A DNA stretch of 64,000 nt from Rhynchonema sp. JSB1_4 (taxonomy: Eukaryota; Nematoda; Chromadorea; Monhysterida; Xyalidae), in the NCBI GenBank assembly GCA_030248065.1, contig JASAMV010006919.1, forward strand, positions 80,358-144,357. The letters run 5' to 3'. Under the pieces are notes generated by a model. It ran no database searches and was not told the DNA's origin. It saw nothing but the letters and a program-made list of their open reading frames with translations. Of the stretch, positions 37,701 through 50,000 are shown piece after piece. A program made the position numbers and the translations under genes. Position 1 is the stretch's first letter; the number at the start of each line of letters is the position of its first letter.

Positions 37701-39392
37701 TACCCAAGATACCCCTATGGTCCGTCAAAAGGCGAAAAAAGGCCGTTTTTTGCATGCAATTTTACTGCAAAATCGGCCTAAAAAGGGGTATTTTTTGACA
37801 TTTTTGCCGAAAATTGGCCTAAAATGCGCGCGATTTTTGGGGGTCTCGAGGTCGAAAAACACCTGTTTTTGCCTTTGAAAACCATAAATCTACTTACTCG
37901 AGATACCCTTTGGGGTCGGCTCGAGATAGATACCCTTCCCCCCCCATCCCCCCCTAAGGGTTGACTCGAGATAGATACCCCTTAGGGGGGGGGAATCCCC
38001 CCCATCCCCCCCAGCCACTACAGTGCCTGGAGGCACCCGACACCCGACACCTACACTTTTTTTGGCACCCGACACCCGACAGCCGACACCCGACATCTCT
38101 CTAACCCTACTATCAGGTGTCGGGTACCCGCGACCATGCGCAAGCAAGTGATTTCTGACATTTTCGGGCGAAAAATGGTCTTTGGTGCTTCTCGAGATCA
38201 AAAATATTGGGGTGATTATTCTTTAAGCAAGCCCACATTTTCTCATATTCCCACACCCCATATCAGGGGGTAATCCCTTCCTTCCCTCCTACGACGCTAC
38301 TGAATTAAACCTGATTTAAAAATTGAGGTGCAGCGCACACCAGTCCAAACCAGAGGACGCAGCGATTTTGGGCTTTTGGTTCGGTCCATCTCCAGGCCGG
38401 CCCAGACACTTGGATAATTCGAGCCGGGCCGGGCCCGACACCCCGGCCCAAAAGGTCGGGCCAAAAAACTGGTACTTTTTTGCATTGGTCAAAAATTTGC
38501 CTAAAATAGCTATTATATGGAGGCTTGCGCGCGATTTTTGGGGGTTAGAGGTCGAAAAACACCCATTTTTGCCTGTGAAAACCATAAATTGATGGTTGCA
38601 ATGTAAGGTACCCTCCGGCAGTGCTGTGGCTACTTTTGCGGGGCGTGTAGGGTACATTGGTGGGCCCCTCCCCTGGTACAGTAGGTAGGTTGCCGCCCCA
38701 CCTAACTTTTCACCCAAAACATTCATTTTTGGCTTAAAATTGCATAAAATTAGCATATTTGTCTGCAAATGGGCGAAAAATCGCGCGCTGCGCGCGAAAT
38801 TAGTGTTTTAGGCCACATTTTCTTCAGTATTTAGACATAAAAAATTTCGGTTTCCAGATGACCCCCCCAAGTGGTACGACCCCCCCCCCTAGCTCGGCTG
38901 GTACAGTAGGTAGGTTGCCGCCCCGCATTTTGGGTGGTACAGTAGGTTGCGACCCCGCCTGGGTAGCTACACCACTGCTCCAGAGTACCTCCAACACTAC
39001 AAGTAATGATCACTTACTTGCCAAACCCGCCAAAAAATTTTGTGTTTTTGACAAAAAAACACTATTTTTGAGTAAAATAAGTCACCTCTGAAGCTTCGGG
39101 CCGGGGTGCACGGCCCGGCCCGGCCCGATCCTCCAAATCTCCGGCTCGGCCCGAACCAAAAGCAGAAATCGCGGCCCACAATTGGCGACCTCTGATTGCG
39201 ACGACCTCTGCTCGAACCCTCCAACCCTTCAAGCGCATACCTGTTGTACGATCGTGTTGACGCGTTGGTTGCCGTCGATGTGATGCTGGCAGTCAGCGTT
39301 TGGTCGTCGTCGTTGGCCGGCGAATCGTTTTCGTCGTCAGATTCCGGTGCTTCGCCGGGCACAACGATTGCCCGCGTACTGCCGTCGCTCAT
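34761..39392 (-). CDS. BLOC1S3: BLOC-1 complex subunit 3
   Basis: BLOC1S3 is a small helical subunit of BLOC-1, which sorts cargo to lysosome-related organelles. The start at 39392 opens MSDGSTRAIVVPGEAPESDD, matching the human VVPGEAAETDSE motif. Exon 1 ends in an AG|GTATGC donor after RSYN. A 3.6-kb intron full of transposons follows. Exon 2 (about 35530-35380) gives AYHQRLHETNARLGQAVASH and LVRELQQVANCITSTELTTQ; exon 3 (34957-34852) gives DTSYKSRELADKLYNVDRHL and FAAADCIPDFQK. A final short exon supplies DLGRN and the stop at 34761-34763. Human LRLAESQARLDHDVAAA and LAERLDIVAGCRLLPDI align in order. About 130 residues, shorter than the human 202 because the acidic N-terminal repeats are fewer. 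Confidence 0.85.
35564..35950. mobile_element. family C hAT-like MITE, copy 2
   Basis: It starts CAGTGGTGTCGTTAGG and ends CTCAACGAAACCACTG; orientation is opposite to copy 1. The duplication gtgggtga precedes it (35556-35563); the right duplicate is regained only when element D at 35956-36366 is removed, so D landed in the edge of C. Confidence 0.88.
35956..36366. mobile_element. family D hAT-like MITE, copy 1
   Basis: It starts CACTGTAGTGGCTGGG and carries the family's CTCGAGATA/TATCTCGAG blocks and GGGTATCTTGGGTCGATTGG near the right end. The exact 8-bp duplication ctggtggg flanks it (35948-35955 and 36367-36374). The right terminus is decayed compared with GCCACCACACTG in other copies. 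Confidence 0.85.
37198..38109. mobile_element. family E element, copy 4 (third level)
   Basis: It opens TAGGGTTAGAGGTCGG and ends CATCTCTCTAACCCTA, with the perfect 8-bp duplication ctatcagg (37190-37197 and 38110-38117). Arms consist of CCCGACACCCGACA repeats. Element D2 is inserted near its right end. Confidence 0.92.
37620..38025. mobile_element. family D hAT-like MITE, copy 2 (fourth level)
   Basis: It opens CAGTGTGGTGGCAGGCC and ends CCAGCCACTACAGTG, with the perfect 8-bp duplication cctggagg (37612-37619 and 38026-38033). 406 bp, with CTCGAGATA blocks and no coding capacity. Confidence 0.93.
38303..38618. repeat. mixed fragments of M- and D-like repeats
   Basis: GGGCCGGGCCCGACACCCCGG (family M-like, 38.4 kb) and AGGTCGAAAAACACCC with GAAAACCATAAATT (family D interior, 38.55 kb) are recognisable. 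Borders are unclear. Confidence 0.5.
38619..38977. mobile_element. family F/G hAT-like MITE, copy 1
   Basis: It opens CAGTGCTGTGGCTAC and ends GTAGCTACACCACTG, terminal repeats matching at 13 of 15 positions. Inside, GGTACAGTAGGTAGGTTGCC is repeated. The same family recurs at 61058-61332, 62.0-62.55 kb and 63687 onward. No target duplication found. Confidence 0.75.
39090..39200. repeat. GC-rich family M fragment
   Basis: TTCGGGCCGGGGTGC and CGGCCCGGCCCGGCCCG, followed by GCGACCTCTG near the right end, match the family M insert at 62.8-63.05 kb. It abuts BLOC1S3 exon 1. Confidence 0.55.
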
Positions 39393-41683
39393 TGACAAAA
39401 TTGGCCGCTCTCTGAAACCACATAGAAATACCTATTACCTACCGTAAAAACCTAAATAGACCCCCCGGAATAGAGCCCCCCTCGGAATATCGATCGAAAA
39501 TAACACCGGATTTGGAACGCTCTCGCTGAGAAACGAAAATGATTTTTTGAAAATGGGGTCAGTGAATTAATAGAGCCCCCCCTTGTGTTGTATTTAGGTT
39601 TTTACGGTACATATTCAAATTTCAAATTTTATCTGCAAGCTTACGCGAAGACCTTCACAAGATCCGGAAAAACCCTTAAAATAAAATAAAATAATTTTAA
39701 AAAAAAATAATAAAATATAATACAAACGTCAACGAAGCACAAACAACTTCACTGAAATTCCTTCCATATCGTACCTCAGCAAAATCAAAATAAATTAAAA
39801 ATACGACAAAATAAAATTGAAAATGATGATAAAACAAATGCAGGTCACAACAAGCCAAGCCAAACCAAGCAAGAGCAAAGCAAACGCAAAACAAAAGAAA
39901 AGAATATGAAGAATGGGAAGGGAAGAGTGGGGAGCGGAGTGGATCCTCGCGCTGGTGCTTGGTCTATCAATGGACACCAATGTATCAGCGGCAATCGGAA
40001 TCACTATCATTACACAAAGCAGGGTGCCTTTATCTTGTCAGCATTGATTAAACATCTGTCAAATGGATTTCAAGCGCGCATGTTTTCATGGATCTTGCGG
40101 ATGTGCCATTGACAATAGTACTTACTGAGGTTGAGGTGTATAACACCGAAGAACCACCAGCAAGACGATTTTTTAAGCTTGGCCGCAAAACCAAACCTCC
40201 AAAAAAAAAAAAGGGGGACGCCCGGACCCGAAAACCCCACCCCAGCCCCCCAAAAACTACCTTCTTTCCTCGGCTAACTTGCCTGCGAATTGTGGGCATG
40301 CGGTTCAGATTCAACAGGCACGGTTCGGAAACACGCTTACACACAGCAGTATTAAATTATTTACGTGCGCGTCTTTAAATTCAAACAAAACCGTTGTCTT
40401 GCACGATTCGTACAGCAGAGAATCAACGACGGACGTACAAGACGGCGGACGGCAGGCAAGCGGCAACCAGATATCATGCGTTTCCCCATGGTTCGGTTCA
40501 AGCGACGGGGCACGCAATAAAAAGCGGCTCGCAATAACGAGCAGAGCACCCGAGCCCAAACTGAGCCCGATGCAACGCATTACATTGCACTCGCCAGCCT
40601 CCCCCGTGCGCTGCGTCTTGCTTGATGCGGTCAAACTTGCTTGAAACGGACAATTGCCAATGTCGTTGGCTTATTTGCTTGACATGGTGGCCCCCGCTTT
40701 GGTTCGGTTAGACTGGCTCTGGACCCTCACTCAGACCCAGCGGGGAATTTGCATTGATATGTTGCTTGCAGCAATATTTTTGTGCCGTCGTGCAAAACGT
40801 ATTTGGCCGCAGTTACATTACCACACTTGGGCAAGTTGTCTTGCTATGTTTGACTGGGGGGTGCAGTGTGCGATCTATTTTGTTGTTCACTTGGTTATGT
40901 CTTGCTGCGATGATTGAGATGTAGCCAGGAAGCTTGAAGCATTTTGGGTACTTCTATGGGGGACTCGTTATGTTTTCAAAAGTTAATGCGCTCGGTTTTG
41001 TTTACTTTTTCGAGAATAACGCAGATTCGATGTTTTTTCATGATTCTTGGTTTTTATTCTCAATGTCCTCATTGTCAACATCATGGAATTAGCAAATTGA
41101 TCACCAAACCAACTGGTGCAAGTGGGCGTGACCAACCAACCATGTAAACCACCAAGTTTGCTCTGACGGTTGGCTCCAACAAAAGAGAAACAACGAACAA
41201 TCATATCGCAAATCAGAAAAATAGATGAAAACAAAAACTAATACAAATGATTTTAGTGTAGCGAAAAAGCGACAACCGATGCTTGTGTCTGTTGGGTTGG
41301 TGCTGTGATGATGGAAAACACTAATGACGTTGGACACAAATAGAGAGACAACGACAACGAAGTTTCTGCTGTTCACCACCTACTTGCACAAACTGCATCC
41401 TGCTGCGAAACATCAGAGGAACACAGTATAACTACTACGGTCAAAACCTGCTTTGGCATATCAAACCTCCAGACAAACTGTGTATGCAGAAAACGGTCAT
41501 CAAGCCAAAAACATCGACTCGGTTCTTGTGTAGAAATCAACTACCGCGGTCGAGCTTTGGGACACTAAAGTCAGAGGAGGTGGGAATTCACTGTGGGTGA
41601 ATCAACATAATTTCCAAACGACGAATTGCCACCCTCAGCCTTCACACTATACACATCAATCATCGATCAATGAATGAATCACA
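39393..41683. other. intergenic, homeodomain gene downstream / BLOC1S3 upstream
   Basis: Apart from element H at 39442-39607 no feature is recognised. It contains short open frames on both strands without homology I can name. Most of it is presumably the homeodomain gene 3' UTR plus the BLOC1S3 promoter. Confidence 0.4.
39442..39607. mobile_element. family H MITE with TA target (mariner-like termini)
   Basis: Terminal repeats CCGTAAAAACCTAAATA and TATTTAGGTTTTTACGG are exact over 17 bp and are flanked on both sides by TA. Internal GTCAGTGAATTAATAGAGCCCC blocks recur at 61.9 and 63.3-63.68 kb. TA duplication suggests a Tc1/mariner-type mobiliser. It lies 50 bp ahead of the BLOC1S3 start codon. 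Confidence 0.85.
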
Positions 41684-44600
41684 TCAAAATAGCCCGTTAG
41701 CCAGATCAGTGAGCGCCGCGACGGCCAGAGTCTCCTGTTCGGTCAGATTGTCGGCGTCGATGAGCGCCAATCGCTGTTTCTTGCTGGTCGACCCGATCGC
41801 GCAGCTGCCGAGATCCATCGAGGACAAGGACTTGCCGGTCGCATCCATGCCGTTGATCATTGCCGAATTCAGAATGGAATCAATCAACGACAGATTCACC
41901 ACACTGGACTGCTGTTGGGCGGCTGGGGGGTTGAAAATGGTTGGTTGTTGTTGTTGTTGCTGTTGTTGTGGTTGTTGCTGTTGAATAACCGAGTTGCTTG
42001 TCTGAGCCGGGTCGATGATGCCGAGTGGTGTGAATGGATGTTGTTGAGGTATGGACGCGGTGGTGGTGGCGTTCATCGCGGTGAGCAGTGCCAGATACTG
42101 TCTGTATTGTTCGTACAACATCGGCTGTTGCTGCGCGGCCAGCTTCAGACTGTGATCACCCGCATGAATATTGTTGTTGTTGTTGTTGTTGTTGTCCCAG
42201 ATGGACGATGACCCGGGCCTGATCGTCAAAGGCGGTGTCGACATACCGCTATGATCGACCGAACACGCTGCAAATAAAAGAGGGCATTTGAGTTTATTGT
42301 GAATACTTTATTATGCCAATCAGTGTTGTTTTGTGGACAGAATCGAGACAGTTCATATCTGAGACCGCTTGTTATCATGCCCATCCTCAGGCGCGGTCAA
42401 ACATAGTCCATCGTTCCATTCATGCGCCCCGTCCCCGTTGCGGTTCCACTTGTTTCGCAACACGTGGAACCGTAACAGCAGGGCGTCTCACGCGCGCACA
42501 CGGATCTGGACAACACTTACATGTACATTGCAACTATCCGATTATTCATGTGCTTGACGTTCATCTTCCAGAATTCATAAAATAAACACACGCGAGCATC
42601 AATAATAATTCAACAACGTCGTCAACAACAACTTACAACTGTCCCTTTCCGGTCCGGGTGTTCCACTTGGCGTCGTATGTACGTCCGACTGGGCACCCGA
42701 TTGTGATGACGGATTCTTGCGACGGCGATTGGCAAACCATCGGTTCACCTGAAACATTACGCAAAATGCAGGTTATTACGATCGACGCGTTCAAAAATAA
42801 GACACCGTGCGCGGGAGTTTAAAATTAGAAATTTATATGGCAAACGAGATGTGTTGCAAACTGAGTTTCATATGCGTAAATGAAGCATAGAGATTGCAGG
42901 TGGCTTATTCTTGCTGCGGCACTAATGAGCGACAATGTTCCACACAAAAGGTGCTGATCATGGAAATACAGAGAACGGAGAATTCTTGCGTGGGCTCGAG
43001 TGATCATGGCTCACTTATCGTTCCGCATAGCTAAGGCCAAATATAGCAGCAACACTGTGTGATTTATACGCTTGAACGATTTCTCGCCCAAGCTACCGGC
43101 CACAGGTAAAATTACCTAGAAGATCGACAACTGCTTATACGTTTAGTTCACACGTACTGAAACTGAAAGCCTGCTGAATTAAAGTAGTGCGGTTACGTAG
43201 ACAAATTTCAATTTCGATAGTATATTGCGCAAGCGAAATTTAATTGATCTTAAAGTTTGCGAAAATCAAAATCATCCGCGCAGCTCCGGGCTTGCTCACC
43301 ATCTCATACAAACATTGTCATGTTTCAAACACAGTATGAATAATGGCAAAAGTTTGCACATTCTGCGTAGGTATGAACACTCGAAAATACTATTTGCGGT
43401 GCCTATAAGTTTTAACAGCACTGTGACTTGACGCGGCAAATTTCATTTCGGATGTTGTGGTGGTGTTTGCATTTACGCAACAGATGCACACGCAAAGTGG
43501 TGGCGCGCAAAAGTTGGTTGTGCAATACAACAACAACAACTATGATCTAAAACACGGATATGCATATAGCGTGTTCGAAATAGTATACAAACACTGAACT
43601 GAACTACATTCTAAAATCCCTCCACACCAAGTCCAATGTAATACCTTTGCGCGGATTTGCGCTATACACACGTTGCTTTCAGCTTACACGTGCTAAACAT
43701 CAACTCGCTTGTTTGTGTGTGTGGAGCTCGGCTTTCTCCCAGACTAAACATTAACGCGACAAAACAACTTTAGTTTGCATAGGGATCTCAGCACAAATTA
43801 TATTTCGCCACGGCAAACCAATACTATTCAACGCTATCACTTGCAGGTTGCACATCTGAAACCGATGTAACTGACAAACGTAATTCCACTGACATGGCTC
43901 ACATCCAAGCAGAGCATAAAACATAACACATTCGTAGATACCAGTACAACTAATCACTGACTAATAGATCTATTTTGGTACATTCATCTAGTAGCTCGTA
44001 AACAAACAAGTCGTACATAATTATATGTTCGGTACCCACAAGATAAAAAGCCAGGCGCGTGCGCGAAATGAAAATGACTAAAATTAGCGCATGAAACCTT
44101 CTGACTACACTCGATCGACGCGACGCAGCCACCGCACCGAACTTATAAATAGACGCATAACGAACGCCAGGCCGGGACAGTGGCCATCAGGAAATGAAAT
44201 AAACAACCAGCTAAAGCTAACTATGGAAACAGCCAGAGGCATAGTTGCCCGTTGAGTCGTGATATTGTCAAGAATTAGTGTCACCAACTGGCATTCCGCA
44301 ACATTTATGCTGACGTACATGTACACAGTTCGTGCACCACGGTAAGCGACAAAGCTGTTGATACATGTATGCTGTACGTAGGTGACCTGGAGTGCTATGA
44401 ACCGGTGCCGCACACAGGAACCAAATTTGGCTATGCCCCATGACAAGACTTCCCCAGGTATAGCACGCTTCAGTGGCGTTTCCAGGTTTTGGCCAAGGGA
44501 GGGGCCAAATCCAAAAAGTCATTCTTATCTAGTGCTTGTTCCATTTTTGAAAAGTCATTTTTATCAAGTGGTTGTTTATAATTTCGAGCTTCATACAAAA

Positions 44601-45899
44601 TGTGACAGCGCGCGAAATTTTTGGCACTTTCTACGCGCGCGAACGCCAAATTTCATTCAAAATGGGTGTATCTGCACGAAGCGCGCGATTTGTTTGACTT
44701 TTGAGGTGTATCAGAGTGAAAATGCTGCGATTTAGGGGTCCTTTTCCCTCCTTCTCCTTCCGAAACAGTGCCCCCCTTCAGGGGCCAAATGGACCAAAAT
44801 GGGGGCCATGGCCCCTGTGCCCCCCCTAGATCCGTCCGCCTCGGCACGCTCACTTGCATGCTCATGTCTAAACTAGGCAAAGTATGTATATGTACATACG
44901 TGCATAACAAAAGTGTGTATGATAGGTGCAGGACTATGTATGGAGGGGACACCTATAAGCCTAAACACACATAGCACCTAACTGGCACCAGAGTCGCCAT
45001 GGATACACACGACGACTATGCTGTCTGCTGCATGTGTGGAATTGCCCGGCAACATTTTGGCCCATGGGGCGTTGGTCCTCTCGCCGAGCTACGAGCTAAC
45101 AAACAACGAACCATTATATGTCCTTAACCTACAGCTTGTATGTACCTTTGCTAAAGCGAAAACAGACCTAACAGAACTAAGGTATAGAAAGGGGGAAAAC
45201 AAACAGACGCAGCAGCATGGAAAAGTGCAATTATTTATGTTCGTGACCCCCGGGCGTGGCCGCAATATTTTGTGAGACAGAGATAGCGCAGATGCTCCAA
45301 CTAGAGGACGGGTGTTGCGCAATGAAAAAGAAGTGTGGGGCACTGGTGCAGACACAAAGGCACGATCAGAATTTGACCACAGCGCCAATGTGTGCGCACA
45401 GAAATATAGCAAATACAAGGGTCTGATGTGGCCCACTAGTGAGCAGAAGCGATATCCAGGTCAAACGACCAACCAGCAGACAGGATCGCATTCTGGTATA
45501 CACGGATCATGAAAACCAACGCACTTGCAACAAACACCCTCATGCGTAAAAAAACTAGCTACAAGGAACCAACAGCCTGAATCAAAATCAACTCGCCGCA
45601 GTTGGCTGTTAGAGAGGCTGATGTTTCACGTGTCGAATATATGCACATATACATACCTGATTATAGGACATGCTAGTGTCGATGGCGATTCGTTCCTTCT
45701 GTTCGCGCGTCGGATACAGATTGCCGTCGTTCTCATCCAGCCACAATTCGAGCACCGCCGATAAATCCATCAACTGCCTTTTCGACAGCCGATCTCTGAC
45801 GTTGTTGTGTTGTTGGTGTGAGGATGCACAACGGTGCAACACCGCCGATGCGGCCGGGGCACCGCCGGCGACGCGCGCACCCGCCGATGGGATCACCAT
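41684..45899 (-). CDS. TALE-like homeodomain transcription factor
   Basis: Three exons, 45899-45657, 42748-42637 and 42267-41684, splice in phase for about 310 residues. The homeodomain runs from RDRLSKRQLMDLSAVLELWL through DENDGNLYPTREQKERIAID to YNQVNRWFANRRRKN; intron 1 falls exactly before the VNRWF helix. The spacing W(L)DENDGNLYP equals that of TALE proteins, which carry three extra residues between helices 1 and 2. WFAN resembles Iroquois and Mohawk (WFANARRR), but here it is WFANRRRK, so the subfamily is open. The C-terminal exon has Asn and Gln runs (NNNNNNNN; QQQQPQQQQQQQQ) and ends AALTDLANGLF. The start at 45899 is the first Met after an in-frame stop; a 5' exon spliced in at TTATTAG is possible. 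The acceptor of intron 1 reads GTAATGTTTCAG. Confidence 0.85.
44471..44843. mobile_element. hAT-like MITE P in homeodomain gene intron 1
   Basis: It opens CAGTGGCGTTTCCAGG and ends CTAGATCCGTCCGCCTCG, flanked by gcacgctt (44463-44470) and gcacgctc (44844-44851), a 7/8 target duplication. Gly/Pro-codon-like GGGGCCA runs fill the interior. No transposase. Confidence 0.75.
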
Positions 45900-46775
45900 G
45901 TTGTGTCTGATGAGTGGGTGGGGCACCGCTCCCGCTATTGCGGCTAATAATTATTGATGGGTATAATGTTCTGCAACTTGGTCACAAAATCAATATGGTA
46001 GAACATGAGTCGTTTTCGTTTGAAGCAGAATTTTTTGAACACCGATGACTGGATGTGCAACAGCAACAGCAACGATAAAAATACGCGTGAACTCATGGAG
46101 TAGCTACGACATATGAAATATTCTAAACAAAACGGGGCGCGATAATATAAACAGTGTGATGGGGCCAGTAAAACAGCTCTGGAACTTATGTGATATTAGG
46201 CAGCACAAAAATTTAACATCAAGTTTGGAATAGCAATAAACATGTGATAACAACGGAGCACACGGTTCAGTGCAATGGTAAAATGCTGTAAAACGTTCAA
46301 TGTGCATATGCGCATCACGTGCACATGCCTAAGCCAGCATCAGAAATTCCGCCCATCGCAGACACGATACCAAAAAATTCCGAAATGGCCCGAAATTGTG
46401 ATAAGATCTCTAAGACGCCACCCACGCTATGTTCATACTACGGCAGTAACCGACAAGAAGAGTTTGGCCTTTGGGTTTGGATGTGCGTGCATCTGTAAGC
46501 TATAACTGCAGTTAGTTACCTATGTATTAAGCGCATTTACGTTATCAAATTAGATTAGACTGGAAATCATAAAATAAAAAAATTAGCGGTTTTAGCCCCT
46601 GGTTTTATCATGGTAAAAATTGTCAAGCTCAAGCAACAGTACCAAGCTCAATAAAACTTGGTATAGTGCGAGCAAGCAAAAACCAAATGTTTGCCGTTTA
46701 GTGGACCTGACAATATTTCCTTCTTATGCTGGTCAAGTCACGCATGTTATAAAATATAAACCGAAATACTAGTTG

Positions 46776-47024
46776 AGGTCGAGGTTTCAGAAAACCAATG
46801 AAAGAGAATAGGAATGTGCCATTGTTGGTCAAACAAAGTATTTGGCATTGTGGCTAGCAGACGGATGGACGGAAGAGTGTATCAGTGCCTTTGGCCACGC
46901 ACAAGCAAAATTCTCACAACTAGCTTGTGAAACATTTGTCTCGTCACATTTCATTGCTGATTTTTGACAAGTTTTCAATTCTCTTTCTATTCATAGCTGC
47001 ATTTGAAACGCAGAATCTCGACCT
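46776..47024. repeat. family Q inverted-repeat element, copy 1
   Basis: It opens AGGTCGAGGTTTCAG with AATGAAAGAGAATAGG and closes CTCTTTCTATTCAT and AATCTCGACCT, forming inverted ends. A related copy is at 15495-15725. Confidence 0.65.
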
Positions 47025-50000
47025 TAATGGTTGGGCATGTTCTGCGTTTTCCTTGGACCAAGAACAATCTGAAGCACTGATAACAAACGTTTGTTGAAGA
47101 AAACAACAACCTGTCTGTGTCTGCACCTGCAGACAGACAGCTTGCAAGCAAATTGTGCACGATATTCTATATGTAGAGTGTAGTATATAAATGTAAGCAA
47201 CAAAACGCAGGAAAAATAGCGCAGCCGCTGAGCAGAAAACACAAGCAGAGCCAGCAACAAACAGCCCGTGCAACTCACAGTGTAGGCAGACAGGCGGAGC
47301 AAAGGCAAACCAAACACACTGTTGTGAACTAACGGGATGACTGTGACTGTGACTGAGACTTAATGCCTATGCCTGTGCAGCTTGTGTGCTGCTTTTCACA
47401 ATGAAAAATAACGGGCCATACCACCACACAGCCACACAACCAACGCCGCAACCAACCTGAAGAAGAGTGGGTTGGGTGCACAGTTGTGTGTTAGTGGTTG
47501 TGTGCTCACCCAGAGAGAGAGAGAGAGACGGCAGTGAAGTGATGCTGTGTAAGAACAGTCATACACACGCACGTATACACCAACTGTGCGTACGTCCGCG
47601 CATAGATAACGTAATCGAGTGGCGAGTATGTATGCATAAATGGGTGAATGTGGGACAAAAATGAAAAAAATCACCAACAAATGCCCGCACGCTCAAGCAG
47701 CCTGCAACAATCAGCCAGCACCAGCACCTTCACTACAGTGCCGATCATAATTTATGTCGCATGTCTGCACGCGTGCCGTGCGCAACACACAACATATTAC
47801 ACGCGCACGCGCGTCTCACACACACACACAAAGCACACACGTGTATAATACTATAATGTTATAAAATGAGCGCGAAACGAACGCGCGCGCGAAAACGCCA
47901 ACGTGTGTGTATAACGACGACGACAACGTTATAAAATGTTTGTGTACAGTGTACATGTCACAATCTATGTACATTGCATACGTGGATGTACGAATCGACA
48001 CTGATAGTAGTAGTTTTTCAAACAGGTTCTTCATTGCAATATTCGGACGGGGGAATAATAAGCGGTAGTAAAGTAAGTAGGTACACAGGTACGTTGTAGA
48101 CCCACACAGACCACACCTGCCCATCACGTGCGCATGCATCTGCATCCTTGCTGATCATGCACGTGCACGCAGCATACATGCATGATGAATGCAGCAAACA
48201 TTGCACAATAGTGTGCAAGACGCTTTGAATTGAAAATTGAATCCAGACATACAAGTGCAATATACAGACAGTGTTGTCCGGTTCAGTATAAATTACAGGC
48301 AGTTTGCCTTGCCGTCACCCCACCCATCCCAGATGCGGGCAACAACAAAGAAAGAGAAAAGACAAATTTCGTAATCACCATGTCCCTCTGTTAAAAAATT
48401 GGCGGGAAAATGGACGTGGCATGACACCACACTGGCAGAAAAGTACACGTGTACCCGACACGTACGCGAAAAGAGGTATCATTGCGGGACACTGCTATGA
48501 GTGTTGTTATGAAATATTTCGTCATTATATTCAGTCCGCACAAAATCAAACCATTTCACAACAGAATGCAGGAAAAATTCGTTTGAATTGAAAACGACAG
48601 TCACGATATATATTGTTCCGTTGAGGAAAAAAGTCTTGGTGCCTAAAAAATTTGAGACAAAAATAAACAGCTCAGAGTTTCATATTGGAGAAACAAACAG
48701 GCCAAATCAGCACAGACAGACGCGAACGACCACGCATCGTGGTGCAACAGAGTGAGAGCACCTAAATAGACCACGTGAACCCGATAAGCTTTATTGAACA
48801 GGGTAAATTGCCGGATTGTGTTCTCGCAGTGAGTTCTACCAAAACATGCGTGTTCCATCCAGCAAGCAACCTTACCTGGACTACCGTCTGCCTGCCTGCA
48901 CCCTGCATGCACGGACATACTGAGCGAAAGTAGGTTGTTGTTGGTCTAGACGAGAGCTACACCAGCCAGCCAAGCTAACCGAACTTAACCGCAAAGCCAA
49001 GCGGCAGCATTAGGCTTAGGCATACGTATAGGTGCACATAGCACGTTACAGCTTACAAGTGCTACTGCTAACCAGGCAGAAAGCCATATAGCTAGAGTGT
49101 TGTGTGTGTGAGAGTGCCAGCTGCTATGCAACGTTCGCACACACGCACACAAACAGACGGGGCGAGTGTGTGGTGCCACTGGGTTGACCGTGCCACTGTG
49201 GTTTGGACGCTGCTGTGACACGAACGCGGTATTTCGCAACGTACTGGTCATAACAACGAATCGATAGTTAGCGAGCCACGCATGTGCATGTACATGTATA
49301 CCACGCACAATGACACGTTCAGTATAGGACTGCTGTGGCTGAGCCAACTCCGCCACATTCTGCGTTGCCGCTTAGCCCCAGACACACGTATGCATGCGAA
49401 TTATGCTCATCAGCAGCAGCACCATGCAGCGTATATTTGTATGTGTGGTCGCTAACCACGCCCGCCGCACGTTATGCTTCTGGCTGCGGGGTCGATACAC
49501 GACCGGCTGCAAAAGTGCGCGCTACCCAAACCAGCAGCAGCCAACAGCTCGTCACACAAACATATGGCGCTAGATGTGCTCCACGTATGTATGTTCAAAG
49601 GGACACATTTATGCGTGTGTGCACCAGCGCATATTCTGGAGTGCAACGACCCATACATGAGCTATGCACTAGCAACACCAACTGCTATGACATACCAACC
49701 AGCCAGGACATGTACATGTGAACAGTGTGTACATCCGCATGCATCAACATGTGTGCTTACGGGTGACAGACAGCCGGTTCCATAGCCATGCAGGCAGGTC
49801 CAAACAGGCATACGCTTATTTGAATCTGCGAGGCATGGTGTGCCGGCCGACCTAAATCAGGGGCGGCCAAAAGCTTCCAAGCTTTGGAATGCTGTTCTGT
49901 ATCTACACGCCCAGGTTTGAGACTGAACGTTGTTTAACACATAGGATGAGAGCCTCGGACTGCTGGCAGGACAAGCAAGACAAGACGTCACTGGACCGAG

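Larger units (their letters stand above)
36779..38137. mobile_element. family E element, copy 3 (second level)
   Basis: It opens AGGGTCAGAGAGATGTCGGG and is flanked by gcgcaagt (36771-36778) and gcgcaagc (38138-38145), a 7/8 target duplication inside family C sequence. The interior has GTCGGGTGTCGG minisatellite and the AAATGGTTCCGAC-type block also seen in the spartin-intron copy. Its right end is worn. Element E4 is inserted in it. Confidence 0.8.
36552..38302. mobile_element. family C element, copy 3: outer shell of a four-level nest
   Basis: It opens CAGTGGTGCCGTTCAGAAA and ends TACGACGCTACTG. Its left part is collinear with copy 1 up to GCGTTTTCTTGCGCAAGTAG, and its right part resumes at GCAAGTGATTTCTGACATTT, which matches the continuing family sequence. 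The gap is filled by element E3. No convincing 8-bp duplication remains. Confidence 0.82.

Noticed and set aside
40654..40917. Plus-strand frame with hydrophobic residues
   Set aside because: No homology recognised, short, in a non-conserved gap between genes; kept only as unassigned sequence.
47800..47895. CA/CG-rich tract as a regulatory element
   Set aside because: Simple dinucleotide repeats with no further support.
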